Counted from the first letter of the stretch, positions 47,006-59,908 are shown. The stretch: 64,000 nucleotides of DNA from Cristatella mucedo (GCA_009760855.2 WPIO01000050.1:2259501-2323500), one strand, 5' to 3'. Translations and numbers: made by a program. The notes: generated from the letters alone by a model not told the origin.

Positions 47006-48095
47006 TATGACACTCAGTTGTACCTTTGCTTTGACCCCTCCCAGCCTTCGAGCACCTCAAATTCTCTCAACTCACTAGCTGCATGCATTGATGACATCCA
47101 CACATGGATGGCAGCAAATTTTCTAAAACTTAACGAGGATAAAACTAACTTACTAGTTATGGGCAAACCCAGTGTGATCCAGAGATTGGAAAAGCTGACT
47201 CTCAAAATTGGCTCTGCCAGCATATCTCCTGTCGAATCAGCTCGGAATCTAGGTGTCATATTCCAAAGCGACCTCTCGTTAGACGACCATATCAGCTCCA
47301 CAGTCAAACCCGCCTATTCTCAGCTTCATAACATTGCTAAAATTCGGGCTTGTTTAGATAAAGATACCACGTCCAAGTTAGTTCATGCATTTGTGACATC
47401 CCGTCTCGACTTCTGCAACTCACTGCTTACTGGCCTACCAGCATGTGCGATCAGGCGATTGCAGCTTGTGAAGAACTCTGCAGCTCGGCTTGTCTGTCGT
47501 GAGCGTCGCAGTTGCGACGTTACTCCACTTCTCGCCGACCTGCACTGGCTACCAGTCAAGCAACGGATTGACTTCAAGGTTTTGTCGCTCACTTTTAGGT
47601 CCCTTCATTCTATGGCTCCAGCCTATCTGTCAGATATACTACCCCATCAGGCCAAGCATCGTACCACCCGCTTCTCGGAATCCAACAGTCTAGAAATACC
47701 TCATACAAACCTTAAATCCTTTGGAGACCGTGCATTTAGTTCATATGCTCCCAAAGCCTGGAACTCCCTCCCGACCTGCGTCAACACATCCCCTGACCTG
47801 ACCACATTTAAAAGGAACCTAAAAACACACTTATTTAGGACAGCATATAGTGGGTCCCCGTGATTCGTCTTTGATGTGCTTATGCGTGCTGACACTGTGC
47901 ATGCTGCCACTAACCACATTTGCATGCTGACCCTGTGCATGTCACCCCTAACCATCTTATTCATTTTGTTTGTTTTTCAAGCATGATTTTAATTACCATT
48001 CAATTGCATTTCACTTTACAGCAAATGTATAGCGCCTAGAGAGAGATTGAGTTCTCTGAGGGCGCTTTATCAAGTGAATTATTATTATTAATATT
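47006..48095 (+). mobile_element. L2 LINE, 5' truncated, 281-codon ORF2 remnant
   Basis: Starts within the RT just after the YADD motif ([12 protein letters not shown]). Open from 47018 to 47863: [40 protein letters not shown], then [12 protein letters not shown] to the stop. It continues into the L2 3' UTR and the GCGCTTTATCAAGTG(ATT)n tail. An intact C-terminal frame suggests a fairly young insertion. Confidence 0.95.
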
Positions 48096-48354
48096 ACCTC
48101 TCATGCTCTCCCGGATGCATCGTTCCGACTCTTAGTCTGCTCGAGAGTGATAATTTTCGTTTCGCTGCTGGTGTAGTCGCAGCTATTTTAAATTCGACTC
48201 TGTTCAAGACAACATGTGATGCATTGTATCGGCTTTCTAAGATGCCTTTCCTAGATTCAACCGCCGAGTCACAGCGAACGCTACGAAGCATGGCTGGTGG
48301 TCAAACGGTCCACGGGGGGAGGGCGGGCGGGGGGCCGTCGACTGCCGAGAGGTC

Positions 48355-48749
48355 GCACGAGGAGAAGAGAAGTAGCTCGAGGAGCAGAGAAGCACACGAG
48401 GAGCAGAGAAGCACACGAGGAGCAGAGAAGTAGCTCGAGGAGCAGAGAAGTAGCACGAGGAGCAGAGAAGTAGCTCGAGGAGCAGAGAAGTAGCACGAGG
48501 AGCAGAGAAGTAGCACGAGGAGCAGAGAAGTAGCTCGAGGAGCAGAGAAGTAGCTCGAGGAGCAGAGAGGTAGCTCGAGGAGCAGAGAAATAGCTCGAGG
48601 AGCAGAGAAGTAGCACGAGGAGCAGAGAAGTAGCTCGAGGAGCAGAGAAGTAGCACGAGGAGCAGAGAAGTAGCTCGAGGAGCAGAGAAATAGCTCGAGG
48701 AGCTGAGAAGCACACGAGGAGCAGAGAAGCACACGAGGAGCAGAAAAGT
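48355..48749. repeat. 20-bp minisatellite, left part
   Basis: About 19 copies of TAGCTCGAGGAGCAGAGAAG with CTC/CAC alternation; the outermost copies lose one or two bases. Because 20 is not a multiple of three and the complement has no stop, all three minus frames read the same cyclic Ser/Leu/Ala-rich peptide. These are not genes. Confidence 0.97.
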
Positions 48750-50308
48750 GGAACGGGTCGTGGCAGACCAGCTAAACTCATATATCGAAACCTCACACCT
48801 TGCTAGTAAGTTTCAGTCTGGCTTTAGAGCTAATCACTCCACAGTGTCAGCATTGCTTAGGGTATACAACGACCTACTTAGGAATGCAGACATGGGTAGA
48901 GTGTCCCTGCTTGTTTCGCTCGATCTTTCGGCAGCTTTTGATACCATCGATCACAAAGTTCTTCTAGAGCTCCTCTGATCTCGCCTGGGCAGCACTTGCA
49001 CTGCTCTGCAGTGGTTCAGGTCCTATCTCAGTGGGAGACTCCAGAGTATCGACGTGAATGGACAAAGATCATCTGAAGTACCTCTGAAATATGGAGTACC
49101 TCAGGGCTCCGTGCTAGGTCCGGTTCTTTTCACGGTTTATACTCTCCCTCTTGCTGATGTGATTGCCAAGCACAATCTAGGCTTTCACTTCTATGTGGAT
49201 GACACTCAGTTGTACCTTTGCTTTGATCCCTCCCAGCCTTCGAGCACCTCAAACTCTCTCAACTCTCTTGCTGCATGTATTGATGACATCCACACATGGA
49301 TGGCAGCAAATTTTCTAAAACTAAACGAGGATAAAACTAACTTACTAGTTATGGGCAAACCCAGTGTGATTCGGAGATTGGAAAGGCTGACTCTCAAAAT
49401 TGGCTCTTCCAGCATATCTCCTGTTGCATCAGCTCGAAATCTAGGTGTCAAATTCCAAAGCGACCTCTCGTTAGACGACCATATCAGCTCCACAGTCAAA
49501 TCTGCCTATTTTCATCTCCATAACATTGCTAAAATTCGGGCTTGTTTAGATAAGGATACCAGGTACAAGTTGGTCCATGCATTCGTTACATCCTGTCTCG
49601 ACTTCTGCAACTCACTGCTTACTGGCCTACCAGCATGTGCGATCAGGTGATTGCAGCTGGTGCAAAACTCTGCAGCTCGGCTTGTCTGTCGTGAGCATCG
49701 CAGTTGCCACATTACTCCACTTCTCGCCGACCTGCACTGGCTACCAGTCAAGCAACGGATTAACAAGTCAAGCAACGGATTAACTTCAAGGTTTTGTCGC
49801 TCACTTTTAGGTCCCTTCATTCTATGGCTCCAGCCTATCTCTCAGATATACTACCCCACCAGGCCAAACATCGTACCACCTGCTTTTCGGAATTCAAAAG
49901 TCTACAAATACCTCGTACAAACCTTAAATCCTTTGGAGACCGTGCATTTAGTTCGTATGCTCCCAAAGCCTGGAACTCCCTCCCGACCTGCGTCAGAACA
50001 TCCCCTGACTTGACCACATTTAAAAGGAACTTAGGAACACACCTATTTAGGACAGCATATAGTGGGTCCCTGTGATTCATCTTTCATGTACTTATGCGTG
50101 CTGACACTGTGCATGCTGCCACTAACCACATTTGCATGCTGACCCTGTGCATGTCACCTTAACCGTATTTTTCATTTTGTTTGTTTTTCAAGCATGATTT
50201 TACTTACCATTCAATTGCATTTCCCTTTGCAGCAAATGTAAAGCACCTAGAAAGAGATTAAGTTCTCTGAGGGCGCTTTATCAAGTGTATTATTAATATT
50301 TTTATTAT
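48750..50308 (+). mobile_element. L2 LINE, 5' truncated, inserted in a minisatellite
   Basis: Starts at [20 protein letters not shown] of the RT. It covers [36 protein letters not shown] and YVDDTQLY, with a frame break at about 48978 and a stop at 49650. A 20-bp-scale duplication (AAGCAACGGATTAAC twice at 49750-49785) breaks the C-terminal frame. Normal L2 3' UTR and tail. Confidence 0.95.
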
Positions 50309-50376
50309 CAGCACGAGGAGCAGAGAAGTAGCTCGAGGAGCAAAGAAGCGCACGAGGAGCAGAGAAGTAGCTTGAG
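50309..50376. repeat. 20-bp minisatellite, right part
   Basis: GCACGAGGAGCAGAGAAG and GTAGCTCGAGGAGCAAAGAA units continue the array on the far side of the L2, about three copies. Confidence 0.95.
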
Positions 50377-50892
50377 ACTCTGATGCAAAAAGCCGCATGC
50401 GCAGCGGCATGGCTTGATCGTGTACGAACCGTCTGTGAATCTGCATTGATGGCGAACAATGCGCCTGGCATAGGGCTAAAGGTTGGTCGTAGGAGCTAAT
50501 GCAAACTCAGATATGCAGATATTCGTTTCGTCTATTCATTGAAAGTTAACCTTAGATGTATGTCATCTTAGAAGCAAAGCGCCAGCCAGCAGCAGAATTT
50601 AACTCACGACGCTGGATTAATACTGATGTGGTTAGTTTTCACTGGCCACTTATTAAATAATAGAACCACCAAGACCTGAATATATCACACTTGCATTATC
50701 TAATCTGCTATACTTTCCATATACCGCTGTAAAATAGCAGCATGCTGAATCAGCCAGGTTAAGGCTGTACAGATATTGATTATTCGAGATTCCTATATTA
50801 TGAGAGCTAGGAATTAGTTATCTAATAACCTACTGCTGAGTGATACAAAAGTCAATGCCATTTAATATTTTAGGAGTTAAGATGTTATGATA

Positions 50893-51575
50893 TTAATAAT
50901 AACAAAAAAATAGATATAGCGCCATCAGAGAACTCAATCTCTTTCTAGGCACTTTACATTTATCGCAAATGAAGCAAAATCAACTGGTGAGAGGAAGCAT
51001 GCTCAATAAACAACTAGAAAAACATGGTTAGGGGTTACATGCCCAGAATCAGAAAGCAAGTATGGTGAGTGGCAGTATGCACAGTGTCAGCACGCATAAG
51101 CACATAAAAAATCACAGGGACCCACTAAATGCTGCGATAAACAGACGCGTGCTTAGTTTCTTTTTAAATGTGGAGAAGTCAGGAGATGTCATGACGCAAG
51201 TAAGGAGTGAGTTCCAGGCTTTGGGAGCATACGAACAAAAGGAATGGTCTCCAAAGGATTTGAGATTTGTACGAGGTATGGGCAAACAATTAGATTCCAA
51301 AAAGCGGATGGTACGATGCTTAGCCAGCATAGTGAGCCGTAATGGCTCACTAGGTAAGGTGGTTGCTTTTCACGATCTCGGCCCCGAGGTCGTGGGTTCG
51401 AATCCTGCAGTGGGCGATCCTTTATCGCTACTGCAAGCGGTGGTGATAGCCTCTTCTGTCGCTATACAAAAAGAGGCTGTTTAATCAGCTAGTATTTATT
51501 ATTATTTATTTATTAGCCAGGTGGGGGAGTAGATCTGATAAATAGGCTGGAGTCACATAAAGAAGAGACTTATTT
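50893..51575 (-). mobile_element. L2 LINE 3' fragment split by a SINE
   Basis: Complement of the L2 tail at 50893-50960, then L2 3' UTR and ORF2 C-terminus. The reverse ORF 51330-51112 reads [20 protein letters not shown]. The homology stops at 51327 and resumes at 51521 (GTGGGGGAGTAGATCTGATA) after a SINE. Confidence 0.93.
51328..51512 (+). mobile_element. tRNA-derived SINE nested in L2, with target-site duplication
   Basis: Full element: A-box-like TGGCTCACTAGG, B box GGTTCGAATCC, body GATCCTTTATCGCTACTGC, tail AAAAAGAGGCTGTTTAATCA then TTATTATTTATTTA. Flanked by the direct repeat TTAGCCAG (51320-51327 and 51513-51520). The empty-site sequence is known from other L2 copies, so both boundaries are secure. 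Confidence 0.95.
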
Positions 51576-52097
51576 CTTGCTTGTCATTCGGCAGCAACTT
51601 CAAACTGAACTAGTACTAAGGGAATTGAGCCTTTTTCGAAACAAAGAAGGTCCATTCTCTGGAAATGGTGGTCGAGCCATGAGCACAGCCTGTTTCAATA
51701 GGCAACTGGCTAATGAGCATGAAGTTAGCAGGTCCTGGCTGGTCTACCCTCCTTCAAAACAGTCGTAATATTGATTAGGTTGAATACGCTTCCCTAAGTC
51801 AACCCAAAATTCCACCTAAAATTCATTTGAATTGGAAAATGGGTTTGGCCAGCGTAGGAAATCTGAAAAACTAATTGCCTGCGAAAACAGCCCATATCAC
51901 CAGCAGGTATTCACCATACGAAATAAACCTAGAGGAAACTTCTCAAAGGAAGTGGAATAGACACTAATGTTAAGGCACAAATCTTATCAGGAAATAAAAT
52001 GATATTGAGAAGTCGTAAAGAGGGATCACAGCTGCATCAAGTTCTCTGTTTCTCAATGCCTGGCATTACACACACGCATACGAACATGCATACACTA

Positions 52098-52312
<215 letters not shown>

Positions 52313-52849
52313 AACCTATCGGCGGGGAACAGGGTCACAAAAGGAGCCGGGTCTAGCAAAAACTCTATAACTCCGCGAATAATAGTCCGATATACTTCGT
52401 TTTTATCTTCTTTCGGTCAATAAATCCATACCACGATCAAAAGTCAATTTTTATTCTCTCCTTGTTGGCGAAGAACAGCAGGAGTGAGGTCTGGCCACGC
52501 CTGTGGGGGGCTCCTCGGGTGCTCGGGATTCGTCATCGGTGTTTCGACACCAACCGCCCGTGTTTTCTTTGCCGGCTACTTAGATCGTTAAGCAGCTTCA
52601 GGAGGATCGTATTTTTAGCCTCGCGCCTCCGATACTTCGGCTACTAGTCCACTAGGTATATATACATGCTGCCAGTGGCTGCTGCCAGGAGTCGGACATA
52701 CCCTGGGACGCTTACCAGCTGCCTCTATGCTGCACGGAGGCGGAGACCTCGGTTCCTGAACCAGGAAGCCCAGGTAGCACGCTCGACCTCGGCAGGACAG
52801 GGCACCGCCGGCTAATGTATATATACTAGTTAAACGTATTTTTCTCGAT

Positions 52850-52850
52850 A

Positions 52851-52891
<41 letters not shown>

Positions 52892-52893
52892 CA
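52850..52893. repeat. (TA)n microsatellite
   Basis: TA-rich run including ATACATATACATATAT variants. Confidence 0.9.
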
Positions 52894-53220
52894 TATAAAC
52901 TTCAAGACTTAATCGTAAATTAGACGTGTACACTTCAAGACTTCGACAGCAGCCCAAACGTTTGGAATAGAAACTTCCGGACCAAAATGCCCACGGTCGA
53001 AGCGTCGGAACCGAGCGCCCCTCCTCTGACCCAGCCCTCACGACGACAGTGGCTGCATAACCGTAAGTAACAGACGCGCAGGCGAGGCCTCCACTACTTC
53101 CGCTACGAGGTAAAACAAATAGGTAGGCAACAGAAGCATCCGCCGGGAGAATGCAATGTAATGTAAAATGTATCTCCATCTTTAACTCCACAAAGCCACG
53201 AAGTGCCAAGCTGGTTTGGT

Positions 53221-53352
53221 CCAGCCGTTGTGGTGCTCACCCCGATCAAGGTCTGGCTGAGAGTGAGGGCTTGAGCCCCGTGGCATATGTTAAGTGCCTG
53301 AATAGAGATTAAGTTCTCTTGTGGCGCTATACAAAGGAATTATATTTTTTTA
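53221..53352 (+). mobile_element. Short SINE with L2-like tail (different head)
   Basis: A tRNA-like head (CCGTTGTGGTGCTCACCCCG; GCTTGAGCCCCGTGGC) is directly followed by AAGTGCCTGAATAGAGATTA, TTCTCTTGTGGCGCTATACA and a T-rich end. The head differs from the common SINE but the tail is the same L2-like terminus. Confidence 0.65.
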
Positions 53353-53354
53353 AG

Positions 53355-56285
53355 ACTACACTGGAGAGTTTTGTACAGCCCACTCACAGCCTTAGCGTCT
53401 TTCGGTATGCATTCGGTTTCCCACAGACTTCATCTCACACAACAAAGAGAAACTGGGAAGCATATCGGAGTCAGGTGAGCAGTTGAGGTAGCGAGTAGCA
53501 TGGAAGTAGCAGCACAGGACCGCTGAAAAAGATGAGTAATAGTCGGTAGCAGGAGAGTATTCGTCGTTGTGTAAGAACTGTGAAAGCGAGCTCCACAGTC
53601 TAGGATCTGCTTCTAAGGCTAAAAAAGCTTCTGTCGTCAATTGTCTTTAAGCGGAGGAACCGAGCAGCTAATTTATTGTCCATACAGGACGTGAGGGCAC
53701 GAGGAGGCTGGAACTGGTGCAGCAGTTTAGCTAGGTAAAAACTAGCCTAGAAGCCATGTTCACAATCATCTGCAGTGGCCTAGTTGATTTTTTTCGGTTC
53801 CCCAGCTAAAAGATGAATTAAAAAGAAAATAATACAGCTAGACAGAACTAATGTAATGCATCTCCGTTTGTAACTCCACTAAGTCATAAAGACCATGTGG
53901 ATTTTAAGCAGGAGAGTTTGTATAGTGCACTCACAGCCTAAGCGGCTTTCGGTACGCATTCGCTAGCCAACAGATTTCGTCTCACGCAATAAAGAGAAAG
54001 TGGGAAGCATAGCAGAGTCAGGGGAGCAGTCGAGGTAGTGAGTAGCATGGAAGTAGCGGCTCAAGACCGCTGAAAAGGATGTGCCATAGTCGGCAGTAGG
54101 AGAGTAGTTGTCGTTGCAAACCAAGAAGCTTGTTAAAATTTTTGGTAAGCCACTGTAGAAGACAGCTCCTAATCTTAGACGGGATCTGACTTGATGGCTA
54201 GCTGCAGAAGCAGTCGTCTCAATGAATCTTTTAAAGTTTAGGCCGCTGTCAAAAACAAAACCTTAATTTCGAGCACGCGGTGAGTTCGTACAAAACATCA
54301 CCTACTAGAAGAACAAAGCTTTCTAATCCAGCCAGAAGCAAAGGCTGTGATACGAGTAGCAGTTCAGTTTTATCGTAGTTTAGTTTCAAGAAATTCTCCA
54401 CATCCAGGATCGAATGTCGGCTGGGTAAGAATTTAGTTTATCAGTTGCTGCACAAGATTCCGACGGTTGAATGAAAGATACAGCTGAGTATCGTCAGCAT
54501 AAATCCTATTCCATGGGTCTTAGTCACTTTTCCCAGAGGTTGTGTATAAATGGAGATCAGCAACGAACCGAGGACGGACCCTTGAGGGGACTCCACAGGT
54601 GACTGGTGTCGTGGATGCGACCTGACCCCACATGGCACGGATTAAACACGATTGGGCAATCACAATTTAAACCACGTCAGTTCCTCGTCTGCCAGATTGA
54701 TCGTCGTTCTCGATCGTTCAAGTAGGACATCGTGATAAATGGTGTTGAAGGCAGCTAGTAGATCTAGCAGCGCTGGGCTGTGACATTCCCGTCATCGCTG
54801 TTACACTGTTATTTTTAAAACGGAGGAGAGACGTTTCAGTAGGGTGCTGCCGCTTGAACCTCGATTTAAGTTCTTCTGACGTTTCTTTCATTTAAATGTT
54901 CACTACCAGCTTTTTAGCGATACATTTTTCAAGAATCTTTGACAAAAAAGAAAGAAGGCAAACTGGGTGATAGCTTGCATGCACCTCTGTATCTAACCCT
55001 GACTTTTTAATTAAATTATCGGTTCAACGATTTCCGATTTGACGGACTTGAGTACGACCCCTTTTTTTCCAGAGAGGCATTTAAAATATCTTTTACGGCT
55101 TGGCTAAGTTGGTTTGCCGGTGAAGACCACAGAGATGGTGGTATAGAGTCTTTATGTGAGGAGCTCTTTTTTGCTAGACCTTGTTAAGGTAGCAAAATTG
55201 CATGCAGGCACCTAGAAAAATCTTTTAAGGAAGATCACAGGATGCGATTCCGAAATTGCTTCATTTGGAGGGGACTTTATGGAGGCATGAACGTGCAAAA
55301 TGTTTCGGTAAAGAAGGGTGAAAAATTTTCCGCTGAGCCGTTAATACCTGGGGAGTCAGACATTTCAGCATTGGCCAGTAAATTATTTGTATTATAAATC
55401 TGTTTTGGGTCTGGCTGGCAGGACTTCAGTTTTCGAGTGAAAAAAGAAGCCCTGGCTTTTTTAAGTTTCCGGGTGTTGACTAGTAGGAAGTCCTTGAAAT
55501 CGACTAGATCTGCACGAGATCCCAATTTCTTCAACTGACGTTCAAGCCTACGCTTAACACGGCGCACCGTAAGTTTTTTCTTAAACTGAATCTGAAATGA
55601 ATCTTCACGGCTATGTACACAGACCGAATGTGAAGAAGCATACTGGTCAAGAGCACTCCAAGGTGTCATGTTCACTGCACCTGTGAGGATATCGATGCTG
55701 TCGGTCGATTATGGGTGCAAATCTAGAGGACCTGCATCTCGTAGATTAAAAAAACGTTTGTACTGGCCAATGCTTTTCAAGTTGAGTAGCGGAAAAATTT
55801 GATATTATCCTGTACCTACAGCGGAGCAGGAGCAGTAAACGATCACGAATAATGATCCGAGAGGGTCAACGGGCACACCACAAGGTCAGTGGGGCAGAAA
55901 TCCTTAGTGATCTAGGATATGGCAGCAGAGGGGAGTGGTATGATTAACGTGTGGTTGCAAACCAAAATCTGAAGGCAGTCAAGCAATGAGTGGACCAGGC
56001 TGTTGCTTGGGTTGTCCGCGTGAATATTGAAGTCTCGTGCAATCAGTAACGGCTTGTCACACACACATAATTTATTGAGGAACTCTGAAAACTCCTCTAT
56101 AAGCAAGTTTAGACAACCAGCAGGAGGTCTGTATATTACAACAGTTAAAGGCTCTGTCTTTGACGAAGATCTTATTTGTACTGATTCACGATGTCAAAAT
56201 CGAGATGATCTTATGTTGATCATTCTGTCATATTGCTTAGTGTGGTGGATTCAATGCGCTTATCACCAATTCCAAAATTTTTAGA
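53355..56285 (-). mobile_element. Second LINE family, long degenerate copy
   Basis: Read on the minus strand. Endonuclease remnant at 56106-55912 (LLIARDFNIHADNPSNSLVH). Pre-RT segment at 55675-55277 (RVKRRLERQLKKLGSRADLV). RT remnant near 54600-54440 (SPQGSVLGSLLISIYTQPLG). Post-RT and 3' sequences follow below 54440. Many frameshifts. Two similar 3' segments (53390-53600 and 53920-54125) indicate a duplication or a second copy at the end. Confidence 0.82.
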
Positions 56286-56289
56286 GGGC

Positions 56290-57380
56290 CAGGATCGGCA
56301 CTCCAAAAAGAAAAATGAAATTGTCTTCATTATTAGGAAGAACTATTTGAGTTAAGCATATAATTTCTACACACCTTGTTAAGAAAAGAGACAAGTAAAA
56401 CACGACATCTTTTATGAGAAAGATATTTTATCTCGAATAAATTTCCGGTTACCTACCCAGAACATTCACACACGTATAGTCACGAAAAGACAAACACGCG
56501 CACAAGCACGCGCATCGATTGACGAAAATGAATGAATGACCACAGTTTTGCATAAGTACATCGGAAAGCTCATGCAGACACACTCATAAGCAATGACATC
56601 GTACACTTAAGTATGTTGCTTATTCCTGTGCAGGTCTGACGACACAGTTGTGGTATCTGAAAGATGACCAACTTGGGCCCAGTCCCAGCCATCGCTAAAT
56701 GAGACAGCATAATGAGAAAACCTAAGCATAATTGTAAACTGACTCCTAAAAAGAAGGACCAGCTCGTTATGTCCGAACGACCGGCGCCTGCACGTCTAGT
56801 CTCTATACTTAAGTCAGGTCGCTATGAAGAGAAAGTGTGCTCGCATTGCTAGTGGATAGTGTAATGACGATTCGCGGGAACTCCACGGAATCCCAATAAA
56901 AGATAGGCCTAGCTACGCCTTTCAGAGACAGAGATAGGAGGTTCTGCAAAGCACGGCATGGCACGTCGCTGCACTGTAGCCACAGCGTGCCTCAGTTTCC
57001 CGAAAACCAAAGCATGAGCTAGTTCAGATATTCTTGCACAGTTTAGTATTAATTAACTAATGCGACTGAGTTTAGCTCCATCACAAAGCAAACTAAAACT
57101 GATGCTTTTGTAGTCCACGTTTTGACGAACTCAGAGGCGTTCTGAAGAGGGCAAGGGGCGTATGTCCACGGGCTCTGGATCAGCGGCATGCAGACAGGGG
57201 CGCTAGGTGGCCCCAAAATGGCTGTCTCATTCTGAGTGCAGGCGTGTAGTTCTTACCCGGGCGCACAATATCCTAGGGACGCCCCTGGAAGAACCGCCGT
57301 CGTCAGAGCAATTTTAAGATGATCGAGTCCAATAATGAAATTCAAGCACGCTCCTCCACGAACTACTTATTAACTATTTA
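56290..57380. other. No supported feature
   Basis: A/T-rich to mixed sequence without open frames of note, tandem repeats or recognisable element ends. Confidence 0.4.
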
Positions 57381-57518
57381 TTCATTTTGTTTGTTTTTCA
57401 AGCATTATTCACTTACTATTCTATTGCATATCACTTTGCAGCAAATGTAAAGCGCCTAGAAAGAGATTAAGTTCTCTGACGGCGCTTTATCAAGTGCAAT
57501 ATTATTATTATTATTAGG
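57381..57518 (+). mobile_element. L2 3' end remnant
   Basis: TTCATTTTGTTTGTTTTTCA, CACTTTGCAGCAAATGTAAA, GAGATTAAGTTCTCTGACGG, CGCTTTATCAAGTGCAAT and (ATT)n. Only the last about 135 bp of the element. Confidence 0.93.
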
Positions 57519-58165
57519 CAGCAGCACCATGGAAACGCATACACCGATTCTCTATGCTATCATTATAAGTTTTCTTTCGCAGCATACCTTTTCGAAAAAA
57601 CTGATAATGCATGAAACACACTGAATAAGCCTTACACATGAATTCATATGAATGAATATTGCTACCCAGGTGTTTTGAATCGCGGCATTGAAAAATGAAT
57701 AGGCAAATCAAACCTGGGTGAATAAGTAGAGCATACTCTGCTTGATACTAGTCATCTCTCGCACTTCAAGAAAATTGAAAAACGAATTCATTCCAGGCGC
57801 CCATTCATAGCTAAACGAGAAGTTGTGCTTTACAAATTTATCATAATAGCATATCTTCGCACTGACGTAACTATCCAAGGCTTTAAAGAACAAAATGGGG
57901 TATTTGAGACGAATAAGTCACTTCGTGGCTAATGAATGACTACTATTGACAAATTTTCAGTCATACGCAGACGAAGGTACAGATTCAAATTATTTGACTG
58001 ACCGTGCAACTTTTGCTTGTCTGTTTGTTGATTTGTACTTGCTCGTCGTCTTTATTTAGCGTTGTAGATATTAAGTGCCATGTACGCAAATTATATACGT
58101 ATAGTATATATGTGTGTCACGTTTGTTAAATAGCCCATCCTAAGGCAGCATAATGTGTTATAGTA

Positions 58166-58322
58166 TAAGCTGATTTAACAGCCTTATTTTTTATAGTGGC
58201 AGAAGAGCCTAAAGGTTACCACCACTTCTTCAAGTTGGCAATAAAGGATTGGTCACTAAAAGTTTTGAACTCACGACCATGGTCATGAAGAGCGAGCATC
58301 CTACTTCCTGGGCTCTCAGTTA
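58166..58322 (-). mobile_element. tRNA-derived SINE (diverged)
   Basis: Reverse complement has GGTCGTGAGTTCAAAAC (damaged B box), CCAATCCTTTATTGCCAACT, GGTGGTAACC and AAAAATAAGGCTGTTAAATC. Confidence 0.75.
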
Positions 58323-58706
58323 CAGACGGAGGTACATGGCCATGCATGTACGTACAGAATAACAAAATCGCATCGACACGTTGATATACTTTAAACACAT
58401 TAATGGATTTGCATAACTTTTTTGAAAAGCCATGTCATACTGGCTAAAAGTAAGTCAGTAAAACTCTTGTTTTGGATTTATAGTTTTATTATTCAAACAT
58501 TTAAAGCTCATAGAGCCTAATACCAAAAGGCTCAACCGTGCTGAATGCGATCGATTTTGTCGCAGACATCGTGCAGTTGGTTGGATCGTACGAGTGAGAC
58601 GGCTGTGAGAGGATGAGGCTCGATTACGTCATTCGAATGCTTCACATGCTTTCGGTGATCCTTTCGACGAGGCTGTAGCCGATCCAAAAATTCACTAGTT
58701 TCTATA

Positions 58707-58977
58707 ACGATAATACAAACAATACATTGATATAGCACCCTCAGAGAACTCAATGGCTTTGTAGGCACTTCCTATTTGCTTTCAAGTAAGCGTGATCGAT
58801 TGGTTAGTGATCGGATGCTCAATAAACAGCACACCGTTGCGTAAGTGGTAGCATCTCAATAATCAAGAAACATTACATGGTTAGGGGTGACATTAACAGG
58901 GTCAGCATAAATTATGGTTAGTGGCAGCATGCACAGTGTCAGCAAGAATAAGCACGTAAAGGAAGAATCGCAGGGGC
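58707..58977 (-). mobile_element. L2 LINE 3' UTR fragment
   Basis: Complement of the tail (ATATAGCACCCTCAGAGAAC) followed by 3' UTR sequence (ACATGGTTAGGGGTGACAT; ATTATGGTTAGTGGCAGCAT). ORF2 is absent. Confidence 0.9.
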
Positions 58978-59079
58978 CAAAATGTCGTAGGTTCCAAGCC
59001 CGATGGTGACTTGACACGAACACACACATGCACACAAACACGAAAAATACAACAATTAATTGCCAACAAGTCCACTCAC

Positions 59080-59085
<6 letters not shown>

Positions 59086-59116
<31 letters not shown>

Positions 59117-59134
59117 ACTCTCTCTCTCTCTCTT
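59086..59134. repeat. (CT)n microsatellite
   Basis: Two CT runs separated by GTCGCTA, about 50 bp. Confidence 0.9.
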
Positions 59135-59410
59135 TGTGTTTTACACTCTCTAGCTCGGAGCAGCGACACATTTACGAGAATATGCAGCGAATTGTCATAG
59201 AGACAAAGACAAGGTCAAACTCTAAAATCTTTGAATCATAACTGCTTCCAGCTCAGGGCTTAGTAATGCAAGTCTTTTTCAAACGATAAGCGTGGTGCAT
59301 ATAAGAGCAATATATGGTAGGAAGCAAAAACACGATACGATGCGATCCCTATTTCTGGAATAATTGCTCTTGCTCGCCCCAATTGCTAATAAAAGCGGCC
59401 GGTTACTTAC

Positions 59411-59748
59411 ATCGCCTCGTCCGTGGAAACGGCCGCCTACGGCTGCCGCAGCCGGGGAAGGATGCGAAGGTCCAGCGGCTCAGCTGGACCAAGGTCTTCA
59501 CAGACTTCAACGGCGGCCGGCTGAGGGAGTGGCTGCAGAGGAGGTGCTTTCACTCCATCATCTCGAGCGGCGCCGCCACCACTGAAGACGGGCTCCGGTA
59601 CCAGTGGAACCGCACCGACACCGTTTTCTAAAAGTGGAGCCGCAAAATCGTTCGGGATGCTCAAAAAATGACTACTGGCGGCGTCGGTAACCGCCGCGAG
59701 GCAACCAACCGGACCCAGTGATGGATGCCAGAAAACTTGAACGTCTGG
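59411..59748 (-). CDS. Unidentified second exon with EPLDLR motif (candidate)
   Basis: Open on the minus strand with VTDAASSHFLSIPNDFAAPL, LENGVGAVPLVPEPVFSGGG and LGPAEPLDLRILPRLRQP, then TAG at 59439-59437. A phase-compatible acceptor (ACGCCAG) lies near 59749 but has no pyrimidine tract. A strong donor-like GTAAGTAA at 59410 lies beyond the stop, so either the exon is terminal or the frame is wrong. The plus strand is also open across part of this stretch. Confidence 0.3.
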
Positions 59749-59908
59749 CGTCTCGAGAAATTTGACCGCTTCAGCGTCAGCCGGTTAAGCAACTGGCGGC
59801 GGCGACTGTCCTTCAGCTGAGTCGTCATGAGCAGAAGCACAGGGCCAGAACACGAATCAGGCCGAAGTTGAGGCGGCGGACCCCCAGCATCGCTCGCCAA
59901 GCTCTTAC

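Noticed and set aside
48237-48796. Three long overlapping minus-strand open frames (about 140-170 codons) rich in Ser, Leu and Ala
   Set aside because: They are the same 20-bp minisatellite read in three frames; no start context, splice sites or non-repetitive domain.
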